Below are positions 1 through 6,858 of a stretch of 24,231 bases of DNA, in pieces; the stretch's first letter is position 1; every line of letters begins with the position of its first letter. This DNA comes from a virus. Where the stretch lies: IMG/VR virus record IMGVR_UViG_3300031834_000046, positions 1 through 24,231 of that record. One strand, written 5' to 3'. A program made the translations under genes and the position numbers. The notes beneath the pieces are model-generated. The model had not been told where the DNA came from and did no database searches. It was given only the letters and a program-made list of their open reading frames with translations.

Positions 1-11
1 GTATACAAACA

Positions 12-257
12 ATGACAACCGCAACAAAGGATAGAGAGCCTAATTGGGATAGTTTCCCGCCAGAAATGAGGCGTATGATTGAACAGATCAGACAGAAGGG
101 GTCTGATTCATTAACTGAGATGCAAATGATGTTAATTGTGGAGATCTTTAGGGCAGCCACAATGACAACAGAGCCCAGGGTTATGTGGGTTCGTAAAAAG
201 ATCCAAGAGGCACACCTTGACTATTGCTTTAGGTTACCAGCCATGAAGGGTAAGTAA
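12..257 (+). CDS. Small early protein, unknown function
   Basis: An 81-residue protein, ATG start, with the stop overlapping the next ATG by one base (TAATG), so the two are probably translationally coupled. The sequence is charged and rich in Met, with FPPEMRRMIEQIRQKG near residues 15-30, and looks helical throughout; no membrane segment or known motif is visible. It is the first complete gene of the window and lies in the early block before the phage RNA polymerase. In T7 this position holds host-takeover genes, but nothing in this protein matches them, so no function is assigned. The reading frame itself is well supported by gene packing. Confidence 0.7.
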   Translation: MTTATKDREPNWDSFPPEMRRMIEQIRQKGSDSLTEMQMMLIVEIFRAATMTTEPRVMWVRKKIQEAHLDYCFRLPAMKGK

Positions 258-463
258 TGGTTACCCCTTATTCCTATTGGTTTCCTGATGGAACTAATGG
301 GTGTGTCATGGCTTACAACAAAGCCCATGCAATAGTCACGATCATTGAGTTTAATCCCTCTCAACGTATTGTTGATCTAACCCTTCATATTGAACCTGAA
401 TGGACTTCGAATCCGCTTTGCGTATCACAGGCCGCCAACACTTGCCCAACCCAGACACCTTAG
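257..463 (+). CDS. Small early protein, unknown function
   Basis: A 68-residue protein starting at the ATG that overlaps the previous stop by one base. It has a mix of aromatic and beta-prone residues (YSYWFPDG near the start, then AIVTIIEF and RIVDLTLHIE), suggesting a small beta-rich fold, and a low-complexity end (CPTQTP). Its last 64 bases are shared with the next gene in another frame, which is a long overlap for this genome; either the downstream start is later (a TTG at 442 would cut the overlap to 22 bases) or the C-terminal tail is not under strong constraint. No family is recognised. Confidence 0.6.
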   Translation: MVTPYSYWFPDGTNGCVMAYNKAHAIVTIIEFNPSQRIVDLTLHIEPEWTSNPLCVSQAANTCPTQTP

Positions 464-645
464 CAACACACCTTTCTGAGGTATTAACTTGGCGACAACT
501 TAGGAAACTAGCTAAGCGCAACCAAATAAGGCAATATAGCTACCTTAATAAGAAAGGGTTAGCTATGGTTCTTGCTTATCAAGCCTTCAATAAGGCATCA
601 CGTCACCCACAAATCAATGGCTTATCAACAGTACCGGGAAACTAA
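400..645 (+). CDS. Small protein with a SAP/Rho-N-like helical motif
   Basis: An 81-residue basic protein. Residues about 29-58 read LTWRQLRKLAKRNQIRQYSY followed by LNKKGLAMVLA, which resembles the helix-extended-loop-helix of SAP or Rho N-terminal-type nucleic acid binding modules (leading Leu, LRKLAK, a turn with a Tyr, then a Lys-rich second helix). That suggests a small DNA- or RNA-binding early protein; this is inference from the pattern. The ATG at 400 gives a 64-base overlap with the preceding gene; TTG at 442 is an alternative start that keeps the whole motif. The stop lies 29 bases past the start of the next gene. Confidence 0.62.
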   Translation: MDFESALRITGRQHLPNPDTLATHLSEVLTWRQLRKLAKRNQIRQYSYLNKKGLAMVLAYQAFNKASRHPQINGLSTVPGN

Positions 646-937
646 GTATGAGGTACAACTCTATGGGTTGTTGCATTGTAGTTTGGATAGATTGATTGAT
701 CTTGGGTCTAGGTTAGAGGCACATGGGGATGTATTAGCTACCCATGAAGAGGATGAAGAAACAGGGGAAGTAACTAAGCTTCCTGATGTACATCCTGAGG
801 ATCTACTATTGGCACAATTGGGTGTTGATGGGGCAGAAGAAGAGATTGAAGCAACACAACAATTAGTAAAGATTGTATCAAGGATAATGATTATTCGTAA
901 TGCTAGGAACATTATCCAATCATCACAAGCCTCTTAA
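617..937 (+). CDS. Acidic early protein, unknown function
   Basis: A 106-residue protein from the ATG at 617 (MAYQQYRETKYEV). A TTG at 572 is possible but would give a longer overlap. It is strongly acidic in the middle (HEEDEETGEV, then HPEDLLLAQLG and GAEEEIEATQQLV) and ends in a predicted helix with hydrophobic IVSRIMIIRNARNII. It ends three bases before the RNA polymerase start, so it belongs to the same transcript. Acidic small proteins in this early position are sometimes inhibitors or DNA mimics in other phages, but nothing here proves that. No family recognised. Confidence 0.68.
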   Translation: MAYQQYRETKYEVQLYGLLHCSLDRLIDLGSRLEAHGDVLATHEEDEETGEVTKLPDVHPEDLLLAQLGVDGAEEEIEATQQLVKIVSRIMIIRNARNIIQSSQAS

Positions 938-940
938 CTT

Positions 941-3289
941 ATGGCCACAACTGAGCAGCTCGCCCGTCAATTACAGCGAGAACTTGATGCCCGTAGTGAA
1001 GCGATTAAACGCCTCAGGGAACGCACCAGAGCAGCAGAGGACAGGCTTTATGCTAGTTCTACTGTTTATGGGTCAGCGTTTATTAAGCAAGGGTTAGAGA
1101 GTATTACTAATGAGATTGCGGGTAAGATTAGCCGCATTAGCCAGGGTTGGGCTACTGATAAGGCCGCAGCAGTTGTTATGATTAAGGACTGTGATCCTGC
1201 GGTATTAGCATTGATCACAGCTAAGTGTGTGTTGGATGTATTGGGGGTAAGAGGTACTGAATGCTTGAAGTATCCAGTAGTTACTCAAATGATTGGTGAT
1301 AAAATTCACGATCAGATAATGCTTGATGACTTTCAACGTAAGTATCCGATCTTATTTAGCGACGCCAAGTCTCTAATTCATGCACACAAGGGTTATCGGT
1401 ATAAAGTACAGCGTTATACATCAGTAATGCGTAAGAATGGAATAGATAGATTGAAATGGACAACTAGTGTTAAACACTTGGTTGGAGGATGGTTGTTTGA
1501 TCGGTTGGTTAGGGCTACGGGTTGGGTGACCGTCAAGCAGGTCTTTAAGACCCCGACAGAGAGTCAAAACACTCTGGTATACCACCCAGAGTTCCTAAAG
1601 GCCAAGATGGCGCTTATGGAGCAGGCTGAGGCGTTTGCTGGTTGTATGTGGCCCATGCTGTGTGAGCCAAACGACTGGGGGGTCAGGACAATGGGTGGGT
1701 ATTTAACCAACGACCTCAGAAGGCTAACTTCCCTGATCAGAACAGGAGTTTCAAGGAAAAAGCGGCGAAGTCTTGCACTAGCACCAGATAGCACGGCTCT
1801 TGTCATGCTAAACCGGCTCCAGAAGGTCCCCTATCGTATCAACGGCAGGGTGCTGGAGCTAGCCAACTTCTGTATGGAACGCCGCCTAAGGGTGGGTAAG
1901 TTCCGAGCGGAGGAGCCATCACCTCCACCGTCAAAGCCAGAGCCGTGGGAAACAGCCGCAATCGAGGATCGTAATGCTTATAAAAAGGCACGAACTCAGA
2001 TTGAGGATATGAACGCAGCTTTGGCACAGAAGAACTATCGAACAACTGAGGCTCTTTATGTAGCTAACAAGTACAAGGGTGAAGTCTTTTGGGTTCCTTG
2101 GTCGTTTGATTTTAGGGGTAGGGTTTATCCTATTCCCACAAGTCTCAGTCCTCAAGGTACAGATTTCGACAAGAGTCTGATTTACTTTGAAGAAGAGGGT
2201 CCTGTTAATGAGTGGTGGTTAGCCTTTCAGGTTGCTACTACTTATGGACTGGATAAAGCACCAATGGATGAGAGAATAGCATGGGTCAAAAAGAACCATG
2301 ATTTCTTAACTCAAATAGCTTCTGATCCTGAGGGAACAGTTGGTCTATGGGAAACAGCAGAAGAACCCTGGTGTTTTATTGCTGCTAGTATTGAGTACTA
2401 TGAATGTGTCATCAAAGGAAGCAAGAAGACATCTGGTCTTCCTGTGTCAGTTGATGCTACTTGTTCTGGTCTTCAACACTTGTCAGCATTAGCACTAGAT
2501 AAGACTGCTGCTGAAATGGTCAACGTTGTCCCTACTGACAAACCCTCTGACGGGTATAAGATCGTTGCTGAGAAGGCAAAGGAGATTCTTCCTGAGCATC
2601 TACATCATTTGATCACAAGAAAAGTAACCAAGAGAACTGTCATGACAACACCTTACGGGGTGACGGAAAACAGTGCTCGTGATTACATACGTCAGGAACT
2701 CAAGGGAATTAAACTTGAGAAGGGTGAGTTACAGATGATCGTGAAAGCTATCTATCGTTATGGTGTCAAGCAAGTCTTTGATGGTCCTTGTCGTTCTATG
2801 GAGTTTATCCAGAAGGTGGCGGGTGAATGTATCAAGGCTGGTAAGACAACTGTTGAATGGGTGACACCTTCTGGGTTTCATGTTATTCAGGAGTATCGCC
2901 ATAATGATGTGGATAGAATTACAACTAAACTACTTGGACAAACTGTATTAACAAACCTCTTAAAGGAATGGGATGAGCGTCAGATCAACTTAGCTAAATC
3001 CAAGACAGCCGCATCACCTAATCTAGTTCATAGTTTAGATGCTGCGTTGCTTCACCTTGTATTTGCGGAGTGGGATGCCCCATTTACTGTGATACATGAT
3101 TGTGTGCTTGGTCGTTCCTGTGACATGGATGATCTAGGTTTGGCAATCCGTGATAAGTTCGTTGAGATCTACTCACAGCCAGTGCTCCAGCAATGGGCAG
3201 AACAGCTAGGGGTTGACTTTGACGAGAGTGTCATGTTAAATACGCTTGACATCAATGATGTCCAACAATCCTCTTACTTCTTTTGCTAA
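941..3289 (+). CDS. Phage single-subunit RNA polymerase (T7 gp1-like)
   Basis: A 782-residue DNA-directed RNA polymerase, which transcribes the phage's own promoters. The polymerase core is complete: SFDFRGRVYP (388-397) matches the T7 DWRGRVY motif; SVDATCSGLQH (503-513) carries the first catalytic Asp (D505, T7 D537); RKVTKRTVMTTPYG (560-573) carries K564 and Y572 (T7 K631 and Y639, the NTP-binding Lys and sugar-selecting Tyr); LVHSLDAALLH (695-705) matches the T7 VHSQDGSH motif; IHDC (718-721) carries the second catalytic Asp D720 (T7 D812). It is about 100 residues shorter than T7 RNAP (883), the loss being N-terminal to the core motifs. The C-terminus ends in aromatic residues (YFFC), like the T7 FAFA foot. 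ATG start three bases after the previous stop. Confidence 0.97.
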   Translation: MATTEQLARQLQRELDARSEAIKRLRERTRAAEDRLYASSTVYGSAFIKQGLESITNEIAGKISRISQGWATDKAAAVVMIKDCDPAVLALITAKCVLDVLGVRGTECLKYPVVTQMIGDKIHDQIMLDDFQRKYPILFSDAKSLIHAHKGYRYKVQRYTSVMRKNGIDRLKWTTSVKHLVGGWLFDRLVRATGWVTVKQVFKTPTESQNTLVYHPEFLKAKMALMEQAEAFAGCMWPMLCEPNDWGVRTMGGYLTNDLRRLTSLIRTGVSRKKRRSLALAPDSTALVMLNRLQKVPYRINGRVLELANFCMERRLRVGKFRAEEPSPPPSKPEPWETAAIEDRNAYKKARTQIEDMNAALAQKNYRTTEALYVANKYKGEVFWVPWSFDFRGRVYPIPTSLSPQGTDFDKSLIYFEEEGPVNEWWLAFQVATTYGLDKAPMDERIAWVKKNHDFLTQIASDPEGTVGLWETAEEPWCFIAASIEYYECVIKGSKKTSGLPVSVDATCSGLQHLSALALDKTAAEMVNVVPTDKPSDGYKIVAEKAKEILPEHLHHLITRKVTKRTVMTTPYGVTENSARDYIRQELKGIKLEKGELQMIVKAIYRYGVKQVFDGPCRSMEFIQKVAGECIKAGKTTVEWVTPSGFHVIQEYRHNDVDRITTKLLGQTVLTNLLKEWDERQINLAKSKTAASPNLVHSLDAALLHLVFAEWDAPFTVIHDCVLGRSCDMDDLGLAIRDKFVEIYSQPVLQQWAEQLGVDFDESVMLNTLDINDVQQSSYFFC

Positions 3290-3543
3290 TGGAACTTAAG
3301 GAAATTGCTGAGCTTTTGGGTCTTCACCCTTCTGTGATTGATAACTACTACGAAGAGTGGGAGTTTCAAGAGAAGGGTAATGAAGAGGATCATTACGAGG
3401 TAACCTTTGTTGATTACCTTTGTAATGTCTTTGCTGAGTGTGCCTTTTTGACTGAGGCTGCCGAAAACGGAAGCAATGCTATGGCATGTCTTGAGGCATA
3501 CGATGAGGCTTACACCACTGTGGAGAGTATCCTTGACGTCTGA
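3289..3543 (+). CDS. Small acidic protein, unknown function
   Basis: An 84-residue protein, ATG start overlapping the RNA polymerase stop by one base (TAATG). A TTG six bases earlier is possible but unnecessary. The N-terminus (MELKEIAELLGLHPSVIDNYY) looks like the start of a helix-turn-helix of the AELLGLxPS type, but the rest is acidic (WEFQEKGNEEDHYEV, AAENGSNAMACLEAYDEAYTTVESI) and no second DNA-contacting helix is obvious. It lies between RNA polymerase and SSB, where T7 has its gene 1.1-2 inhibitors and small proteins; T7 gp2 (host RNAP inhibitor) is of similar size, but I see no sequence similarity. Function unknown. Confidence 0.72.
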   Translation: MELKEIAELLGLHPSVIDNYYEEWEFQEKGNEEDHYEVTFVDYLCNVFAECAFLTEAAENGSNAMACLEAYDEAYTTVESILDV

Positions 3544-3739
3544 AATCTTGGAACTAACCATTCCCTCCGATGCTTACGCTATTGAGTTAGCTGAGCGCAT
3601 TAACATAGGCTACGGTCTTTGTTGGTTACCAGAACATGTTCAGTATTGGGCAACCCGTGCTGATCTATTGCTGGATGACACCCTGGTTGATTTTATCGAC
3701 CTTATCGCACACCACGAATTTCTTACCAAAGATGTCTGA
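3533..3739 (+). CDS. Small protein, unknown function, probable TTG start
   Basis: A 68-residue reading frame from TTG at 3533. This start is preferred because a GGAGAG at 3522-3527 sits five bases upstream and the overlap with the previous stop is only 11 bases; in-frame ATGs at 3476 and 3503 would overlap the upstream gene by 68 and 41 bases. The protein is acidic and hydrophobic (EILELTIPSDAYAIELAERI, then GLCWLPEHVQYW and LLLDDTLVDFIDLIAHHEFL), probably all-helical and soluble. Its stop overlaps the SSB start by 8 bases. No family is recognised; the gene call rests on packing and the Shine-Dalgarno sequence. Confidence 0.6.
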   Translation: MTSEILELTIPSDAYAIELAERINIGYGLCWLPEHVQYWATRADLLLDDTLVDFIDLIAHHEFLTKDV

Positions 3740-4310
3740 TACACGTTTCATCATCACCACAAGCCTCGAAGGTTACATCAACGCACTAGTTCCAAGTGGT
3801 AAGTTTAACAACTGCACCATTGGATTTAAGGTGCCTGAGGAGTTCCTTACCAAGTTTGAAGATGCCTATCAAAAGGCATTGGAATGGGGTAAGAACAAAA
3901 TGGCTGGCAAACGATTCTCTGCTGAACTCCCTAAGTGGGATGAGGAAGGGTTTATTAAGGTTAGCTACGGTGGTGAAAGCACTACTCCTATGTTCCCTTG
4001 GGTGGATACAGATGGGGTTCCTATTGACCTTGACACACAGATCTGGAAAGGTACTGTTGTTAAATTGATCGTGGATCTTAAGCCTTATGTCTTTGGTCAA
4101 AAGGTTGGTTGCTCCGTTAAGGTGCGAGGTGCTCAAATCCTCAAGCTGGTTAGCGGGGGAGGTTCTGATAGCGGTGGCCTTGATGAGGATGGCGTGGCTG
4201 CGCTGTTCGGTAAGACAGATGGGTTTAAGGGTGGTAGCCCCAGCTTTGAACCGGCTGAAGATCCTGGTATTGGGCCAGTAGGCTACGATGCTGATGATGT
4301 ACCCTTCTAA
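3732..4310 (+). CDS. Single-stranded DNA-binding protein (T7 gp2.5-like)
   Basis: A 192-residue protein starting MSDTRFIITT. T7 gp2.5 (232 residues) coats single-stranded DNA at the fork and docks on polymerase and helicase through an acidic C-terminal tail. Support here is the gene order (RNA polymerase, this gene, endonuclease I, primase), the size, the beta-rich core including KLIVDLKPYVFGQKVGCSVK (111-130), a Gly/Ser linker (GGGSDSGG, 142-149) and a tail ending YDADDVPF. The Phe-terminated acidic end is the hallmark; it also resembles the DDIPF tip of bacterial SSB. The start at 3732 overlaps the preceding stop by 8 bases; a longer frame from 3636 is possible but would add residues with no match. 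Confidence 0.88.
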   Translation: MSDTRFIITTSLEGYINALVPSGKFNNCTIGFKVPEEFLTKFEDAYQKALEWGKNKMAGKRFSAELPKWDEEGFIKVSYGGESTTPMFPWVDTDGVPIDLDTQIWKGTVVKLIVDLKPYVFGQKVGCSVKVRGAQILKLVSGGGSDSGGLDEDGVAALFGKTDGFKGGSPSFEPAEDPGIGPVGYDADDVPF

Positions 4311-4687
4311 TGCCTAAATACCGTAGCCGCCTTGAAGAAAAGCTGGCACGGTGGTTCGAACTGAATGGGCACCAGTTTGAATATGAAACTCTAAAGCTTA
4401 CCTACACATTATCTGCTGTCTACACACCAGATTTCATCCTGCCCAACGGGGTCATACTGGAAGCCAAGGGTTACTTCAAACCAGAAGATCGAAGGAAGAT
4501 GCTTGCCGTTAAAAAGCAGCATCCAACTCTTGATATTCGACTTGTCTTCCAAGCCCCGTATAACACGCTCACAAAAACCAGTCAGACTACCTACGCTAAG
4601 TGGGCAGAAAAGAATGGCTTTTTGTGGGCACCATCACACGACATCCCACTCGATTGGTTCAATGATCTCAACTGCGACATCAAGTAA
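4310..4687 (+). CDS. Endonuclease I, Holliday-junction resolvase (T7 gp3-like)
   Basis: A 125-residue PD-(D/E)XK enzyme that in T7 cuts branched DNA and helps degrade the host chromosome. Clear motifs: SRLEEKLARWF near the start carries the first acidic residue (E9, T7 E20); YTPDFILPNG holds D41 (T7 D55); ILEAKG holds E51 and K53 (T7 E65 and K67); HPTLDIRLVF (71-80) matches the T7 HPELDIRIVF strand. T7 endonuclease I is 149 residues; this one lacks most of the N-terminal bridge extension. The ATG overlaps the SSB stop by one base. All four catalytic residues are present, so it should be active. Confidence 0.95.
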   Translation: MPKYRSRLEEKLARWFELNGHQFEYETLKLTYTLSAVYTPDFILPNGVILEAKGYFKPEDRRKMLAVKKQHPTLDIRLVFQAPYNTLTKTSQTTYAKWAEKNGFLWAPSHDIPLDWFNDLNCDIK

Positions 4688-4889
4688 GGAAGAAATTCTT
4701 AAGCGACTTGGTGAACATTTTGCTGACACCCTTGTTGAGTGTCTGGATTATGTCCATACTAAGGACATTGCCCCTGATGACATTGCCAAGTTAATCATTG
4801 ATGAGCTTGAAGATTGGATGGCTTATCACGCTTCAATGACTAATGCCGCTGATTCAGTTCGAAATGCACTCCGAGAACGAGTTTCTTAA
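4662..4889 (+). CDS. Small acidic helical protein, unknown function
   Basis: A 75-residue protein, ATG start 26 bases inside the end of endonuclease I. It is acidic and predicted helical (SKEEILKRLGEHFADTLVEC, then DIAPDDIAKLIIDELEDWM) and ends ALRERVS. It occupies the place between endonuclease and primase where T7 encodes gp3.5 (amidase and RNA polymerase regulator), but it is half the size and shows no amidase motif, so it is not a gp3.5 homologue. No function is assigned. Confidence 0.7.
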   Translation: MISTATSSKEEILKRLGEHFADTLVECLDYVHTKDIAPDDIAKLIIDELEDWMAYHASMTNAADSVRNALRERVS

Positions 4890-6468
4890 GCACGAACCAT
4901 GTCCTAGTTGTGGTAGTAGTGATGCCCTTGCTCGTTATACGGACGGACACGGGCATTGCTTTTCCTGCCTTTACTATGAACATGGGGACGATACACCAAC
5001 CACGATCACCAAAACCCACACCCATCTCATGGACTTTACTGGGGACTTTGTTCCTCTCAAGGGTAGAAACCTTAGGGAAGATACCTTAAAGAAGTTCAAC
5101 GTTCGATATGATCACGACACCAAAACCATTAGGTTCCCTTACTACTCACAGGCTGGCCAACTGGTTGGCTTTAAGAGTAGGGACACCGACAAGGACTTTA
5201 GGTGGACGGGTAAGAACGAAGACCACGCTTTGTTTGGTCAACAACTATGGGGACGTGGTAAGGAGATTGTCATCACCGAAGGCGAGTTAGATTGCCTTAG
5301 TGTGTATCAAATCCGCCCGACCTGGCCGGTTGTTAGCCTACCAAATGGCGCTGCTGGTGCCAAAAAGGCTCTACAACACCAGTTAAAATGGCTTATGGGG
5401 TTTGAGTCTATTGTTCTCTTCTTTGACTCAGATGAGGCAGGACAGCAAGCAGCACAAGACTGTGCTAGTTTGTTTCCCCATGATAAACTGTTCATTGCTC
5501 GACTTGATTCATATAAAGATGCCAACGAGGCATTAATTGCAAAAGACTATGAGGCAATCACATCGACAGTCCTCTGGAATAGAAAACCCTATTCGCCAAA
5601 GACTGTTATCGACGGACGAGACTTATTCGCTCTCGCAACTCGGCCCCTTCATGGCAGGGATGCTGATTGGCCCTTTACTGCTCTTGACCGTATCACTAGT
5701 GGTCTTAGGAAAGGGGAGTTGGTCACTGTCACCTCAGGTTCCGGCGTCGGTAAGAGTACCTTCTGTGGTGAAATAGCCCAGGCTCTTGTTGATCAAGGTG
5801 AAAAGGTAGGATACATTGCCCTTGAGGAAAGTCTTCAACGGACTGCTCTTAGGTTGATGTCAATCAAAGCAAACAAACCCCTTCATCTAAACAATGAATT
5901 ACCTGAGAAGGATCTTAAAGATGCCTTTGATGCTAGTCTTGGTACTGGTCAGGTATACCTGCGTGATGGGTTTGGTAGTGTTGACCCCGACAGTATCCTC
6001 AGTGACTGCCGGTTCATGGCACTGGCCAAGGAAGTAGGGTGGATCATTCTTGATCACCTTTCTATCCTTATGTCGGGTAATGAATCACACGATGAGAGGA
6101 AGCTGATTGATGTGACCATGACTAAGCTCCGTTCCTTTGTGGAGGAGACTGGTATTGGGATGCTGCTGATCAGCCACCTGAAGCGCCCACAAGGCGACAA
6201 AGGACACGAGGATGGTCAACAGGTCAGCCTTGGGCAACTTCGGGGGTCTCACTCGATTGTCCAGCTATCCGATATGGTGATCGCCCTTGAGCGTAACCTC
6301 TCTGCTGGAGACAACATGGCCAACATCCGTGTCCTGAAGAACCGTTTCAATGGGCAAACAGGACAGGCAGGAACCATCACATTCAACGGATCTACTGGTA
6401 GAATGACTGAAGACCTCACCACAGCTTTTAAACCCACTACTGAGATTGATGATGACTACGCCTTCTGA
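4864..6468 (+). CDS. DNA primase/helicase (T7 gp4-like)
   Basis: A 534-residue fusion of primase and hexameric helicase that primes and unwinds at the fork. Order: zinc-binding domain with C13, C16, C32 and C35 (CPSC ... CFSC); TOPRIM primase core with ITEGELD (137-143, E139) and FFDSDEAG (187-194, D188 and D190); RecA-like helicase with Walker A GSGVGKST (292-299), Walker B ILDH (D397), ISHLK (H438), LRGSHSIVQLSD (459-470) and the NRFNG arginine-finger segment (R494). The tail ends EIDDDYAF, the acidic, aromatic-ended tail by which T7 gp4 contacts the polymerase. The ATG at 4864 is chosen because similarity to T7 gp4 starts there; ATG at 4843 would add seven residues. T7 gp4 is 566 residues. 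Confidence 0.96.
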   Translation: MHSENEFLKHEPCPSCGSSDALARYTDGHGHCFSCLYYEHGDDTPTTITKTHTHLMDFTGDFVPLKGRNLREDTLKKFNVRYDHDTKTIRFPYYSQAGQLVGFKSRDTDKDFRWTGKNEDHALFGQQLWGRGKEIVITEGELDCLSVYQIRPTWPVVSLPNGAAGAKKALQHQLKWLMGFESIVLFFDSDEAGQQAAQDCASLFPHDKLFIARLDSYKDANEALIAKDYEAITSTVLWNRKPYSPKTVIDGRDLFALATRPLHGRDADWPFTALDRITSGLRKGELVTVTSGSGVGKSTFCGEIAQALVDQGEKVGYIALEESLQRTALRLMSIKANKPLHLNNELPEKDLKDAFDASLGTGQVYLRDGFGSVDPDSILSDCRFMALAKEVGWIILDHLSILMSGNESHDERKLIDVTMTKLRSFVEETGIGMLLISHLKRPQGDKGHEDGQQVSLGQLRGSHSIVQLSDMVIALERNLSAGDNMANIRVLKNRFNGQTGQAGTITFNGSTGRMTEDLTTAFKPTTEIDDDYAF

Positions 6469-6613
6469 TGATGAGGTTTGTATCACTTGTGGATGGAACA
6501 AGTTCATTTACAGTGAGATGATTCCTGGTGGCTGGTTCTGCGAAGAATGCGGCACACCATCTGCTAAGACACAAGAACTTCTCGACCGGGAAGAACCCGG
6601 CAACTGGTCATGA
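6452..6613 (+). CDS. 53-residue zinc-ribbon protein
   Basis: A very short gene. From ATG at 6452 it encodes 53 residues with two CxxC pairs: VCITCGW (C10, C13) and WFCEECGTPS (C30, C33), spaced 16 residues apart, a classic zinc ribbon or rubredoxin-like knuckle. The start overlaps the helicase stop by 17 bases and the stop overlaps the next gene by four (ATGA), so it fits the packed operon exactly. Such ribbons usually bind nucleic acid or a protein partner; which one here cannot be told. The fit of start, stop and four cysteines makes chance unlikely. Confidence 0.75.
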   Translation: MTTPSDDEVCITCGWNKFIYSEMIPGGWFCEECGTPSAKTQELLDREEPGNWS

Positions 6614-6858
6614 ATGACCTTTCCCCCGCCGCTGATGCGGTGCTGGATGCCTACATGAACAACTGTGGCTGGTTAGATGGCCCTTTAGAAAAAGATTATC
6701 GGTGTGCTGCTGCCGTCTTGCGGGCTGCTGCTGATCAGGTGGTGCCACCTTTTACTACCCGTCCATCTACAAGAACTGGATTGGTAAAACTTAATATTAG
6801 GAATCGACTTCAATCTCTAGCCGACGAGTTGGAGGGGCGCGATGCGACTACTATTTGA
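6610..6858 (+). CDS. Small picocyanobacterial-type protein, unknown function
   Basis: An 82-residue protein with ATGA overlap to the zinc-ribbon gene upstream and 17 bases overlap with DNA polymerase downstream. The N-terminus LSPAADAVLDAYMN and the central CAAAVLRAAADQVVPP are typical of short helical proteins I associate with Synechococcus/Cyanobium genomes and their phages (pattern SPAAxAVLDA ... AALRAAADQVVP), with no known function. It ends ADELEGRD. The presence of this type supports a picocyanobacterial host. No catalytic residues or membrane segment are visible. Confidence 0.75.
   Translation: MNDLSPAADAVLDAYMNNCGWLDGPLEKDYRCAAAVLRAAADQVVPPFTTRPSTRTGLVKLNIRNRLQSLADELEGRDATTI

Noticed and set aside
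1500-1960. A GC-richer patch inside the RNA polymerase gene as a recombination import
   Set aside because: The frame and the protein are continuous, and the shift is small by eye; without a computed profile against relatives it is not supportable.
3786-4136. A 116-residue minus-strand open frame opposite the SSB gene
   Set aside because: It lies entirely opposite a well-supported gene and has no recognisable motif or upstream ribosome site.
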